DNA of 64,000 nt. Origin: Phanerochaete sordida. Lineage: Eukaryota > Basidiomycota > Agaricomycetes > Polyporales > Phanerochaetaceae. The stretch is from positions 5,001 to 69,000 of the forward strand of contig BPQB01000026.1 of assembly GCA_019973155.2 (NCBI GenBank), written 5' to 3'. The translations under genes and the position numbers were made by a program. The stretch's first letter is position 1; the number at the start of each line of letters is the position of its first letter. Shown here in pieces: positions 33,015 through 45,983 of this stretch. Below the pieces are notes generated by a model. That model worked only from the letters and a program-made list of their open reading frames with translations, had not been told where the DNA came from and did no database searches.

Positions 33015-35010
33015 CTAGCCGTACGCGCGCCACAGCGCGGACAGGAGGGAGAGAAGAAGTAGCAGTTGCAGGGTGAGCTGCGCGGCGCGCTTCGCGCGGG
33101 GGTACCAGTGCGGCGTGCGTGGCGGCGAGGAGGCTCGCGCCGTGCCGAGCTCGATGTCTGGTTGCTTGTCGGATGGTATGGAGACAGCGAGGTCAGTGAG
33201 CGCGTCAAGGAGCTGCGAGCCGTCGAGGTAGGGCAGCGGGAGCAGGTTGAAGAGGAACAGCGAGAGCGTCAGCGTGGAGATGTAGCTGATGCGGCGGACG
33301 GTGAGCAGCGGCCAACGACGCTGGTGTGGCGACTCACCCCATAACGGTGCCAATGAGTGCCGGAAGCCACACAGGCAGGAACGAATATCGGGGCATGTAG
33401 GCACTGGTCTCGACTATTGGTGATGGTCAGGCGACGCGCAGCGGTGCACTCGTCCGCGACGCACCGTCCTCGAAGAACTCCTCCGGCGGGCCGCTCCACA
33501 CCATCGTGTGGTGCGCATCATCGCGTCCAGGAGCAGTGAAGTCCACTCGCATAATGCGCTGATCGCCTCGGGGCCTGATACACACGCTGCCCTCTGCACA
33601 GTCCGCTGCCGCAGTGCAACGCTTGACCACCTCGAGACCGGGTCGGAGTACTTCCAGCGTTGAGGCGCATCTCTGGGCGCGATCCGGGACATGCGACTCC
33701 ACCGCATCGGACACGAAGCATGCTGAGCTTGACATCGGGTCCTGCGCGTCGCAGCAGCTCGTCGGTTGGCCTGCGACAATCCTTGATTGAGTTCCTGTCA
33801 CCTCGCCACGAGCATTGAACTGACCAAGGAACCAAGCAGAGTCCATACACCATCTCAGATGCTCAGTGCTCTGTCTCTCCGAGTTTCGCGACGCATATAA
33901 CGACCAGAGATCTTGGGACGAGTGCGTTGACGTCAAAGGCGTGTCGTCGATCTGCAGGATGACGGCCCCGACGGGGAGAGCCGCCTGCACGGGTGAGCCC
34001 TGCCCATCGTGAATGTCAGCGGGCCCCTCAGCACGCGCAACGTGCGCTCGCACCTCTTCGACGGCAACAACGACTCGTCCATACGCGCCGACGTCGCGGT
34101 ACCCGACGCAGGACCACAGCGCGGCGCCGAGGCCCAGCTGAGAGGCAGACGCCAGCGCGAGCCAGAGCACGATGTTGTGGAAAGCACCGGCGGCGATGAT
34201 GCGCAGGCGGGCGGGCGGGGCGAGGGCTGCGAGGCCGGCCGCGGGGAGGGAGACGTGCGCGGATGGCAGCAGCACGAGAAGCGACGCGCCGACGCCGAGG
34301 AGGGGGACTTGCTCCCTGGCAGCGCGTTCAGATAAGTTCGAACGCAGCTGGGTGCAGTGTGTGGGACGTACATGGCTGCTGTAATCGCGTGCCCTGCTTC
34401 GTGGATGACTTGACAGACGAATAGAGCTAGTAGTAGGAGTGGCAGGTGGGACATGGGCAATGTGACGCCAGGGATCTGCGGCGAGGACACCGATGAGCGT
34501 ACGCAGCATAACACAGTAGCCACATACCAGAAGCTGCACGGGACCGTCTCCGGCATTCGCATGGGTGCCAGTAGCAGGATGCGCACCAAAGTCGGGCGCG
34601 TTCAAGCTGCGTTTGTGAAAGGCAGGCGCGGGCGGCGGGACTGTCGCAGGCGGGCGCCACAGGGAGCTCAGAGACCAAAAGGCCGTCGCGCACAGCAAGC
34701 CAATCGCCACGAGCATGCCGAGGACACCGGCCGCGCTGCCGACGTTGTAGAACGTGTGCGCCGCACGCTGCCAGAGGGCGCGGCGGCCCCTCGCAAAGCG
34801 GAGCGCGACGCGGTCGTGCAGGTCGTTGAAGCGCGCCGTCTCGAGGTGGAGGTAGGCGTGGCGGAGGGTCACGTCAAGGCGCTTCCGGCGCAGGGCCGCG
34901 AGGGTGGGGAGGACGCTGCGGGCGGCGTGGCGGCGGGCCCAGACATGGTGCACGGCGTGGACGGCGAGCCAGAAGACGGCGAGCGCGGTGAGCAGCGAGA
35001 GCGCGGCCAT
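33015..35010 (-). CDS. site-2 protease (S2P, intramembrane zinc metalloprotease)
   Basis: S2P cleaves membrane-bound transcription factors of the SREBP type inside the Golgi membrane. In basidiomycetes this controls sterol and hypoxia responses. Five exons. An N-terminal helix MAALSLLTALAVFWLAVHAV and several further helices lead to the zinc motif HEAGH in VCQVIHEAGHAITAAM (about 34400). A luminal, PDZ-like Cys-rich loop contains VGAVILQIDDTPLTS, CCDAQDPMSSSACFVSDAVE and CTAAADCAEGSVCIRPRGDQ. The second active-site motif, FNLLPLPYLDGSQLLDAL, supplies the third zinc ligand Asp. Three C-terminal introns join in phase (33454-33405, 33348-33299 and upstream). The start 35010 leaves 210 bp to the divergent YKT6. 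The assignment is firm. Confidence 0.92.
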
Positions 35011-35220
35011 GGGCCGTCGTCGTCGTCTGCGGCAGAGACGGCCAGGTCGCCGGGCGCCACACGCGGGCCCCACGTGGCGAGGCGGGGTGCGCGCGCTCGC
35101 AGCACCCCCGTCGCCGTCACCGCCCACGACCACGACGCCCTCTGCTCTCTCCTTCGCTCACTCTCTCTGCTCTCGGATTGCTACCTATCGCACGTATCTT
35201 GACTAGTCTCACCGCATAAT

Positions 35221-35989
35221 ATGAAGATCTTCTCGCTCGGCGTCGTCCTCGCCCCGCCGCACCAGGCGTCCACCATCCTCACCACCGCATCTGACCTCTC
35301 CTCCTTCTCGTTCTACCAGCGCGGCTCCGTGGGCGAGTTCCTCACGTTCTTCACCAAGACGATCGCGGAGCGCACGCCGCAGGGCCAGCGGCAGAGCGTG
35401 CAGGAGAACAACTACACCGCGCATGTCTACAACCGAGGTGGGGTGGAGCAGCTCGCCGGTGCGTCCGCCACAGCTGTCCCCACAGGCCCGGACGCTGACC
35501 GAGGCTGCAGCCGTGATCATCACCGACCACGAATACCCCGTGCGCCCCGCGTTCTCGCTGCTCGCGAAGCTGCTGGACGACTTCACGGCGAAGATACCCC
35601 AGACGTCGTTCGGGAACCCGTCCGCGATCAGCTTCCCGGAGATCAACAACTACCTGCAGAAGTACCAGGACCCACGGCAGGCGGACGCGATCATGCGGGT
35701 GCAGCAGGAGCTGGACGAGACGAAGATCGTGCTGGTGCGTCGCCCGCCTGCGCCGCGCCGCTGCGGACGCTCATGTGGGGCGCCGCCCGCTTCTGCAGCA
35801 CAAGACGATCGAGTCCGTGCTCGAGCGCGGCGAGAAGCTCAACGACCTCGTCGACCGCTCGAACGCGCTCTCGGCGCAGAGCAAGATGTTCTACAAGACT
35901 GCGAAGAAGGTGCGTGTGCGCGTGCCTGCGCCCGCCCCCTGCGCTGACCCGGGGCGCACCAGCAAAACTCGTGCTGCGTGCTGATGTAG
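35221..35989 (+). CDS. YKT6: prenylated R-SNARE Ykt6
   Basis: Ykt6 is a SNARE for Golgi, vacuole and autophagosome fusion that cycles on membranes by lipid modification. Four exons (35221-35458, 35511-35734, 35799-35909, 35963-35989) give 199 aa, the family length. The N-terminal longin domain starts [15 protein letters not shown] and includes [20 protein letters not shown]. The SNARE helix [20 protein letters not shown] has the central Arg (zero layer) near [17 protein letters not shown]. The C-terminus CCVLM is a CAAX box with the palmitoylated/farnesylated Cys pair. The first intron was set at 35459-35510 because it gives [20 protein letters not shown] tiny last exon encodes QNSCCVLM. Confidence 0.95.
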
Positions 35990-36947
35990 ATCGCGACGAC
36001 GATTGCTTTGACGGACATCATGATACGTTGACCCTACGCTGCGCCCCGCCTGCCAGTAACTACGCTATAATGACGATGTGCTCTCCGCCCGGAATGCTCT
36101 GCGCACCGAATGTGACTTCCGGCTTTGAAGAACGCCGGCTGCGAGGCTCGCCTGCATCAGCGCATCTGCGGTAAGTGGTATCTCATCTGAAGATATTCCG
36201 GATAGCCTCTTGCTCGCGGCACGCCAGACCGAGAGATCCGTTGACCATTGTGCAGCTCGTGGCGTCGTTTCAGGTGGCAACACTATCAGTGATATGCGGT
36301 CTCCGCATGCATTGCCTCGGCGTGCGTGCGAGCGAGTGCTGCGATGCGCTGGGGGACCTGCGGATGCCCAGGAATGGTATCGTGGCAGAGGCTCTGCGCC
36401 GTGCCGTTCATAACTGGGCTGGCATCACGCGCCCGAGCCCGCGAGCCGTGCCTGAAAGGAGGCGTGCTGTGGCGATCGCCTGGCTCGGCGTGTGCGCCCT
36501 GGCGCCCACTTTGTTGCGCGGGTGTGCCGTGCGCCGCCCTCGGTGCCCGCCCCGCCCGCGCGGTGGGTCGCGGCGAGTGCCCCGGGGCTGCGAAGAGCGG
36601 AGGCGGAGGCGCGGTCGGGGCACGCGCGCACCGGTTCGGTGGTCGCAGCGCGCGCCCACACCGGTATGCGCTGGCAGCCGCAGGTGTTGCTCGCGACGAA
36701 CAATGCAGCAAGGTTCTGTCAACCTTCCGAGCACAGGCCCACGCCCGGCTGATTTCATCGCGACCAGAGCAGATGGCGCTTTGCCTGATTCCTTCGAGCA
36801 TCCGCAGGTGTGGACCCCGCCGCTGCTATAAAGGTCCCAACAGACGCACCGCAGATGCTCCCAACTTGCCCGTCCTCGATACAACTCTCTCGTAGCTTCC
36901 CATCAATTCCGTATATTACAAGCTTTTGCCTAGTCCGAAGATAAGCC
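35990..36947. other. intergenic and promoter of the Ppo-like gene
   Basis: Only overlapping ORFs without support are present. The last 130 bp hold a clear core promoter. Confidence 0.45.
36827..36832 (+). promoter_or_regulatory. TATA box of the Ppo-like gene
   Basis: TATAAA lies 121 bp before the ATG at 36948. Confidence 0.6.
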
Positions 36948-39900
36948 ATGGGAAACTCGATCTCTGACCTCACCGCCGAGATCGACGAGAGGCATGCCCG
37001 CCGCCTCGTCAGCACCCCGCCCAACGCAGACGGCTCGAGCCCGACGCCCGACTGCGACCACGGCCGCCAGGCGTCGTCCTCGTCGACGCAGTCGGTCCAC
37101 GAGGAGTCTGGCTTCACCGAACTCGTGAGTGCAGGCCCGCGTCCCGGGCGTGATGTCATTTGACGGGCTGCTGCAGATCAACCTCTGCGAGGACATCCGC
37201 GCAGGCCTGCTCGGCACCGGCATCGACGACCGGCACATGCTGCTCGAGAAGGTGCTCGTCTGGATGGCCGAGCACGGCGACTGGCCCATGGAGCACCGCC
37301 TCGAGAGCATGGTCGTCGACTTCCGTGCGTGCTCCCGCCTCCCCGCCTCCCCTGCGCACGCGCTGACCTACGCACAGTGTACAAGGACCTCCCGCACCCG
37401 CCCGAGGCGTACCTCTCCGAGCCGAGCGAGCTGCCAGGCGCACCCGCGCCCGCGCGCGTCCCGTACGCCTTCCGCCCCGCGGACGGCGCGAACTACAACG
37501 CCATGTTCCCGTCGCTCGGCAAGGCGGGCACGCCGTACGCGCGGTCGGTGCCCTCGGCGCGCGCGATCCCTGCGTCCGCGCTGCCCGACGCGGGCCTCGT
37601 CTTCGACATGCTCCTCAAGCGCGACAAGTTTGAGCCGCACCCAGGTGCGTCAGGCCCGTCCCTGCAGCGCCGGCCGAGACTCACGGACGCGCGCAGACGG
37701 CGTGTCGAGCCTGTTCTTTGCGTTCGCGGACCTCGTCATACACTCCATCTTCAACACCGACCGGAAGGACTCCACGATCAACAACGCGAGCAGCTACCTG
37801 GACCTGAGCCCGCTGTATGGTAGCTCCGAGGCACAGGTCGACAGCGTCCGTCGTAAGTCGCTGTGTTTTCACGTCACACATACGATGTTGACGGTGCTGG
37901 TCGCGCAGGCATGGACGGAACGGGTCGACTGAAGGAGGACGTCTTTGCGGATGGCAGGCTGCTTTTCATGCCGCCCTCCGCGTGCGCGCTGCTCATATTG
38001 CTCTGCCGCAACCACAACGTACGCGCCCTTCCTCTTCCCCTCCCGCACCGCATCTCACGCTTCCCAGTACATCGCCGACAAGCTCCTCTCGATCAACGAG
38101 CGCGGCACCTTCCGCGCACCCGAGCAGCTGGATGCCGCGGCGCGCAGCGCACAGGACGCCGAGCTCTTCGCGCGCGCGCGGCTCGTGAACTGCGGGTTCT
38201 TCATGCAGATCATCCTCGGGGACTACGTCGGCGCGATCCTGGGGCTCGTGCGCGACGGGCACAGCTGGCGGCTCAAGATCCTGCAGCCGTACCGCGCGCC
38301 GACGGGCGCGCCCGTGCCGCGCGCCGGCGGGAACGCCGTCAGCGCCGAGTTCAACCTCATGTACCGCTGGCACGCGGCGCTGAGCGCGCAGGACACGGCG
38401 TGGGTCGAGGCCGAGTTCCGCGGGCTGTTTGGCGACCGCGACTTTGCGGCGCTCACCCCCGCGGACTTTGCGCAGGCGTATGCGAGGCGCAGTCCCCGCG
38501 GGGACGTGCAGACGTGGACGTTTGGCGGGTATGTCGCGGTGTCTGTGGGTGGGCTCGAGGCTCATCGGCCCTTGCAGGCTCAAGCGTGCTGAGACGGGGC
38601 GGTTCGCTGACGGTGGGTTTGTCTATTCTTGCGTCAATGTTTCATGCTGACAGGGCCGCAGTGGACCTGGCAAAAATCCTGCAAGACGCCACCGAGGCGG
38701 AGGCGGGCGCATTCCGTGCACGGGGCATCCCCGAGGTGATGAAGGTCGTTGAGCTCATGGCGATTGAGCAGGCGAGGAACTGGGGCACATGCTCGGTACG
38801 CGTCGCATCTCCGCGCGGAAGATTAGCCAGCTGACTTTCCTCTCAGCTCAACGAGTTCAGGACTTTCATGGGCTTGAAGCGTGAGTGGCCATCTTAAACT
38901 CGTAATGAGTGTTTCTAATTCCATCCGTAGCGTATCGCAGGTTAGAGCTTCGTTTGAGAACACAGCCAGGTCAGCGACTGACAGCCTAACAGCTTCCTCG
39001 AGTGGAATCCCGACCACGATGTTGCTGTAAGTGCCTCACATGGTACAGCGAGTCACCATGCGCTGACACAGGCTTCAGATGGCGGCGCAGATGCTGTACC
39101 ACGACATCGACAACCTCGAGCTCTACATTGGTCTGCAGGCCGAACAAACCAAGACGCCGCAGCCCGGCGCCGGCCTGTGCCCGGGCTACACCGTCTCGCG
39201 CGCCATCCTCTCCGACGCGGTCTGCCTCACGCGCGGCGACCGCTTCATGACGACCGAGTTCACGCCGCAGAACCTGACCGCATGGGGCTACGCCGACTGC
39301 CAGTTCGACGTCGCGGACGGCTCGTACGGCGGCATGCTCACGAAGCTGCTCTTCCGCACGCTCCCGGACTGCTACCCGGCGGGCAGCGCGTACGCGCACT
39401 TCCCGTTCCTCACGCCGCGGCGCATGCGCGCCGCGCTCGCGGACCGCGACGCGGGCCTCGTCGCGCAGTACGCGTGGACGCGCCCCGCGCTCGGCGCGCC
39501 GCCGCCGCGCCCCGAGTACGCCGTGCGCGCCGCGGCGCTCACGGGCCACGAGGGCCTGCACTCGCGCGAGCTCGAGCGCGTGCTCTTCGGCGCGCCCGCG
39601 CTCGAGGGGCACCGCGCGAGCTTCGTGCGCTTCACGGGCGCGCAGCTGCGCCACCAGTCGCTCGCGCTCGGCGCCGGCAAGCGCTACGTCGACGTCGTGC
39701 GCGACATCGTGAACATGGTGCCCATCTTCTGGGTCGCGACGATCGTGAGTTGCCCTGCCGTGGTGCGTGTGCGCGGGCTGACACGCGCGCGCAGATCCGG
39801 CCTCACGCGCCCGAGGCACACGACGAGGGCAAGCACTACCGCCCGGACAAGTACTTCCAGAGCTTCGCGGACCTCGCCGAGTGAGTCGCGCCGCGTTAGG

Positions 39901-40871
39901 CTGCCGCGCACCGTGCTGACATGCCCCACAGCTACGTGTACATCAACACGAACCCCGCGTCCGAGTTCTCGCTCAAGGCGCGCGCGGCGGGCGTCGCGGC
40001 GAGCATCACGCGGCACATCGCGGGCTCGGAGGCGACGGCGCCGGGCGACCTGATCAACCGCATCACGCGGCGGCTCGCGGCGGCGATGCACGTCTTCGCG
40101 GCGTGGGAGGCGCTCTCGCCCGTGTCGCCGACGAGCGAGGTGCTCGCGACCGCGCGCGCGCCCGTGCCCGACGACGGCGAGATCCTCGCCGCGCTCCGCT
40201 TCGAGGACGTGCCGTGCCTCAGCGCGCACTACGTCGGCGAGCTCGCGGCGACCGCGGCGCTGTTTGCGCGCTGCGTCGCGCGCGTCGTCGACGAGCTCCT
40301 TGATGGCGGCGCGCCCCTCCGCGCGGAGCTCGCGCGCACGGACCTGCTCGCGACCGACCCGGGCCTCGTAGAGGCGGTGTGTGCGAAAGTCGAAGAGATG
40401 AACGACGTGGGCGTTTCGCATGGGTAAGCCCCTGCATCGCGCGTGGGCTCGCTGTCGCTGAGCGTGCGTCTTTCAGGCTTATGGACAGGCGGTTCATCGA
40501 AACCGTGAGTATTCCAGTCTCAATAGTTGTGTCGATTCCCTTGGCTCACATAAATGCAGACTGTGCCTGGCATGCTGCAGTGCATCTTCAGGCTGCCCAA
40601 CCTTCAGCGTGCCCCGGGACTATCTGGCAGACTCCACAGGTATGTCGGCATCTTCACCTTGAGATTTTGCCGGGACTGATCGAGCGCATTCTCTCTAGGG
40701 TCGCCGAGACGTCTGACGTCAAATTGGCCTCGTACCAGAACTCGCACGGCGACGTCACTCCCTGGCCGACGTCGTTGACTGTGGAGGTATGTATGCTGCC
40801 GGCATTGCTGTTGGCTGGAGTGCTTACCACCGCCTTTGCAGTACTCTGAAAGCCCAGCGCTGAAGCTGTGA
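36948..40871 (+). CDS. fatty-acid dioxygenase / P450 fusion (Ppo, linoleate diol synthase family)
   Basis: Ppo enzymes oxygenate linoleic/oleic acid to 8- or 10-hydroperoxides. In active fusions a P450 domain then isomerises these to diols, and the oxylipins steer sporulation. The N-terminal peroxidase domain shows INLCEDIRAGLLGTGIDDRH, the distal-His region FADLVIHSIFNTDRKDSTIN, YLDLSPLYGSSE, and the Tyr/proximal-His motif EFNLMYRWHAAL. The C-terminal half is P450-like: AMHVFAAWEAL, YVDVVRDIVNMVPIFWVA, a late block ETTVPGMLQCIFRLPNLQRA and the end GDVTPWPTSLTVEYSESP. The heme loop before that block reads SHG/LMDRRF, so the expected thiolate Cys appears to be Leu and the second Gly is Asp. 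The P450 step is probably inactive. There are about fourteen exons and roughly 1,050 aa. The stop is 40869-40871. Confidence 0.87.
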
Positions 40872-41392
40872 AGACCCCAACGGCGTCCATCAAGTAAACC
40901 CGTTATCTTATTCGCTATTGGTTATATGTATATATTGAGATGTATTGGAAGTGGTCATTAAGCCCATGTGAAGCCTAGGATACTGTAACTACGCCTTCTG
41001 TCACCCGCTCCCGCTGTCTAAATTTAATTCGTTTGCTATGTGCCGCGGTGTATGTTTGTCGCTATTTGCTCGCAGAGGAGGCGTGGAAAGCGACTGCCGG
41101 ATTTGCCACGTCGCGTCAGCGGGCAGCCGAGCGCAAGCGTGCCTCCTCCGCGCACTTCTTCGACCCCGGCCCTGCCTCCAACCTCTCCACCCAGCCCGCG
41201 GACGTCTCTCTCGACCCCGGCTGGTCTGTTTCTAGCGGCCACACCTCCTCCGCAAAATTCTCTCGAGGAGCACGGTCGACCGACCTCGACGCAATTAGCC
41301 AGCGCAGGCTGCGCCGTCCTCAGCACGAGCCATACACCATGCAAGTCTGCGATACTCTCGGCGGCATACCACAGCTGACGTAGCACCTGCAG
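40872..41392. other. intergenic; should hold the SPF1 promoter and first exon
   Basis: No clear ATG exon joins to the SPF1 frame. A CTGAC branch site near 41375 and a CAG acceptor near 41392 suggest an intron end, so the missing first exon probably lies upstream in this stretch. Confidence 0.4.
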
Positions 41393-44300
41393 GGCCTCGG
41401 TCAAAGTCGAGTCGCCCGAAATCGTCGCGGCGACTCTCCACAGGGCGCTGCCGTGGTACACGTATCTGTACACGGTGCCCTTCCTCTCGCTCTACCCGCT
41501 GCTCGCGTACGCGTACTACGTCCGGTACGACGACTGGATCAAAAGCGAGGAGTGGACGTTCCTCGCGTGTGTCTCACTCGGCGCGGGCCACGCCCTCAGC
41601 TTTTTGGTGACGCGGTGGAGCACGGGGGCGCGGGCGTGGATTACGACGACCAAGGTGCGCACCGCAGGCCCTCGCCGCGCGCTCCAGCGTCCTGACGGAT
41701 GGTTAGGCAAAATCGCTGGAAGATGCAGACTGCATCCGCCTCATCCCTGCGGCCCACCGCGGCGTCGGCGACATCGTGCCGCTGCACAAGAAGACGCCGT
41801 CGGACCCAAAGTCATACACCTTCAGCTACCAGCGCGACACGTACATCCTGCAGTCGGCGGCGCCCGCGGTGTTCACCGCGCTGCCGTATCCGTCCTCGAC
41901 GAACCCGCCGCTCGCGACGTATCACGCGCCCAAGGGCCTCGGCGCGGCGCAGGTGCCCGAGCTGCTCGAGCTGTACGGCAAGAACGAGTTCAACATCCCC
42001 ATCCCGTCGTTCACGGCGCTCTTCGCGGAGCATGCGACCGCGCCGTTCTTCGTCTTCCAGGTGTTCTGCGTCGCCCTCTGGTGCCTGGACGAGTACTGGT
42101 ACTACAGTCTCTTCACGCTGTTCATGCTCGTCGTCTTCGAATGCACCGTCGTCTGGCAGGTGAGTCCAGCTGCTGGTGCTTCCCGCCTTATTTGCCAGCT
42201 GACGACGTCTGCAGCGTCTGCGAACGCTCACCGAATTTAGGACCATGTCAGTCGCTCCCTACCCGATTCAGTGCAAGCGTGACGGCAAGTGGGTGACTAT
42301 CCAAACCGACGAGCTCTTGCCCGGAGACATGGTGTCTGTTGGTACGTCGCGTGTTATCCTAGCGCGGTCTTGGCATCATCTCAACAATTTGTCCGCAGTG
42401 CGCCAGCAGACGGAGACGACAGTCCCGGCAGACATCCTTCTCGTTCAGGGCGGCTGCATCGTCAACGAGGCCATGCTCTCGGGCGAGTCTACCCCGCTGC
42501 TCAAGGAGTCCATCGAACTGCTAGAAGGCACCGAGCAGCTCGACGTCGACGCGACACACAAGAACGCCGTGCTCTTCAGCGGCACGAAGGTGCTCCAGGC
42601 GCGCTCCGGCGGCGACACGCCCGACGGCGGGTGCCTCGGCGTCGTGCTGCGCACGGGCTTCGGGACGGCGCAGGGGCAGCTCGTGCGCACGATGATCTTC
42701 TCGACGGAGCGCGTGTCGGCGAACAACTTCGAGTCCTTCCTCTTCATCGGCTTCCTGCTCATCTTCGCCGTCGCCGCGAGCTGGTACGTCTGGGTGCGCG
42801 GCATCGAGCGCGGGCTCAAGAAGAGCAAGCTCCTCCTCGACTGCGTGCTCATCATCACGAGCGTCGTCCCGCCCGAGCTCCCCATGGAGCTCTCGCTCGC
42901 CGTCAATGCGTCGCTTGTTGCGCTCTCCAAATATGGTGTGTACACCGAGTTCTGGAGATTTGTCGTGCGCTGAAAGGATCCGCAGCTATTTTCTGTACCG
43001 AGCCGTTCAGGATCCCATTCGCGGGTCGCGTAGACGTGTGCTGCTTCGACAAGACGGGAACGATCACGGCCGAGAACTTGGTCCTCGAAGGTGTTGCCGG
43101 TATCGAGTATGCTCATATCCTTTTGACCTGCTACTTTAATCTAACGCATGCCGTAGCTCGTCTGACAAGCTGAAACTGGTCAACGTCAAGGAAGCCTCGC
43201 GCGAGACGACCCTCTGCCTCGCCGCAGCACACGCGCTCGTGCGCCTCGACGACGGGACGGTCGTGGGCGACCCGATGGAGAAGACGACGCTGGACGCACT
43301 CAGCTGGCAGCTCGGGCGCGGGGACCAGGTGTCGCCGGGCGACGGTGCCGCGGTGCACCGCACGACGCTGCAGATCCGGCGGCGCTTCCAGTTCTCGTCG
43401 GCCCTGAAGCGCATGTCGACGGTGTGCAGCCTGCCGAGCGGGAAGCTCGTCGTCGCGGTCAAGGGCGCGCCCGAGACGCTGCGCGGGATGCTCGCGGTGG
43501 TGCCCCCCGCGTATGATGAGACGTACAAGTACTACACGCGCCGCGGCAGCCGCGTGCTTGCGCTCGGCTTCCGCGAGACGGAGAGCATGTCCGCGGAGAA
43601 GGTGTGTGGCGTGTGTGCTGGCGCCGGGGCGTGGGCTGACGGGCACGCAGATCAACAAGCTGTCGAGGGACCAGGTCGAGAGCGGCTTGACGTTCGTCGG
43701 CTTCCTTGTCTTCCACTGCCCGCTCAAGCCGGACGCGGTCGAGGCGCTCAAGATGCTGGCCGACTCTTCGCACCGCGTATGTCATCCCCCGCTCAGCTAT
43801 TTGAGGCTTCGTCGGCTGATTTTTCTTTCTGGTAGTGTATCATGATCACCGGAGACAACCCTTTGACTGCCGTACACGTCGCCCAGGATGTCGAGATCGT
43901 CGACCGCGACGTGCTTATCCTCGATCTCCGGGAGAATGCTAAGAGTGAAACCGGTTTGTTTATTCGTCTTGTTCACATGGAGGTGTGTGGCTGAGCCGCG
44001 GGTGTGCAGACTTGGTCTTCCGCACCGTGGACGACTCGAAGGTGATCCCTGTCGACCCGCAAGAACCCATCGACGAGGCCTTGATTCAAGAATACGACAT
44101 CTGCATGACCGGCGCCGCCCTCAAACAATTCGAGAACAAGCCGTCGTGGCAGTCGCTCGTGCAGCATACCTGGGTCTACGCGCGCGTGTCGCCGGCACAG
44201 AAGGAGTACATCCTGACGTCGCTCAAGTCGCTCGGCTACGTCACGCTCATGGCGGGCGACGGCACGAACGACGTCGGCGCGCTGAAGCAGGCGCACATCG

Positions 44301-45632
44301 GCGTCGCGCTGCTCGACGGCACGCCCGAGGACCTCGCGAAGATCGCGGAGCACCAGAAGATCGAGCGCCTGAAGAAGGTGTACGAGAGCCAGCTGAAGCT
44401 CTCCGCGCGCTTCAACCAGGCGCCGCCGCCCGTCCCGCCGGCGCTCGCGCACCTGTACCCGAACGTCGTCGAGGCGCAGCAGCGCGCGGCGCGCGAGCTG
44501 CAGGCGTCGCGCCAGCGGAACCCCATGGAGCGCTTCGACCTGTCGTCGATCACGGACAAGCTCGCGGAGATGGAGGACGAGGAGGATGTGCCGAAGATCA
44601 AGCTCGGCGATGCCTCGTGTGCGGCGCCATTCACGTCCAAGCTCTCGAACGTCTCTGCGAGTGAGTGCTTTCTGTATTTTGTCAGCCGGCGGCGCTGACG
44701 TGTCCGCAGTCACGCACATCATCCGCCAGGGCCGCTGCACGCTCGTCGCGACCATCCAGATGTACAAGATCCTCGCGCTGAACTGCCTCATCACGGCGTA
44801 CAGCTTGAGTGTGCAGTACCTCGACGGCATCAAGTTCGGCGACTACCAGGTCACCATCACCGGCATGCTCATGTCTGTGTGCTTCCTCTGCATATCTCGT
44901 GCCAAGGTACTGTGGTGGCGCTCTACACCTCGTGCCCCACGCTGAACTGTGCGTTTAGCCCGTTGAGAAACTGTCGCGCGAGCGTCCGCTGGGCAACATC
45001 TTCAACCTCTACGTGCTGCTGTCGGTGCTCCTGCAGTTCGCGCTGCACATCGTGTCGCTCGTATACATCACGTCGCTGTCCCGGCAGTTCGAAGAGTGCG
45101 TGCACCCCCTTCCGTCGCCCTATCTGACACTCACCGAGCGGCAGGCGCGGCGAGATCGACCTCGAGGCGAAGTTCGAGCCGAACCTGCTCAACACGGCGA
45201 TCTACCTCCTCAGCCTCTCGCAGCAGGTCTCGACGTTCGCGATCAACTTCCAGGGGCGGCCCTTCCGCGAGGGCATCCGCGAGAACTCGGCGCTCTGGTG
45301 GGGCCTCGTCGGCGCGAGCGCCGTCGCGTTCTCGGGCGCGACGGACTTCATGCCCGAGCTCAACCGCTGGCTGCAGATCGTCGAGATGGAGAACGTTGTG
45401 CGTACCACTGATTTTTTCTCACCGGCGCGCGCCGCTGACCGCCAGGCGCTGGTTGCAGTTCAAGTTCCGGCTGACGACGGCGATGGTCGTCGACTTCGCC
45501 GGGTGCTGGCTCATCGAGGTCGGGTGCAAGTGGCTCTTCGCGGACATGCAGCCGAAGGCGATGATCACGCGCGGCCGCGAGCGCAGAGAGCGGCGACGGA
45601 TAGAGGAGGTCGTCGAGAAGAAGGAGAGCTAG
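41393..45632 (+). CDS. SPF1: P5A-type ATPase Spf1 (ER transmembrane-helix dislocase)
   Basis: Spf1 is the ER P5A ATPase that removes mistargeted tail-anchored or misinserted helices and affects ER ion balance and sterol distribution. The N-terminal part matches the family ([43 protein letters not shown]). Later motifs are the actuator LSGES in [14 protein letters not shown], the P5A signature [16 protein letters not shown] and the phosphorylation motif [18 protein letters not shown]. They are followed by [14 protein letters not shown] (nucleotide binding), [16 protein letters not shown] and [19 protein letters not shown]-terminal helices end in a basic tail ([20 protein letters not shown]). 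There are about ten exons and roughly 1,200 aa. The start codon is unresolved: the first supported codon is 41394, after an acceptor, and no upstream ATG exon in phase was found. Confidence 0.88.
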
Positions 45633-45983
45633 ACAGGTGCTTGTGTCTTTGCTGTGTAATAGAGTGCATCTATTTCCTAGGTATTAATCGCTCCTCTCAA
45701 CTGCTGTCGAGTGCTGGCTGGTTAACTCTGCGCCCTGGGGGCCGAGTCAAGAAGGTTTCCGAACGACTCGTCGTGTGGACTTCGAAAGTCGAGACGGACA
45801 CGGCGCTTACATGACGATGCGAGAGAATATGGGCGTACGCCACAAATAGCTTATGGCAGCGCGTGTCTACTATCTAGTAAAGTAGTAGTTCTCAGAGAAA
45901 GAGGACGGCGATTGACCTTGAGCTTTGAGACGACTAGCATGATTGTTGAGACTCGAGAAGATGAGGCAAAAGTAAAATGGGAG

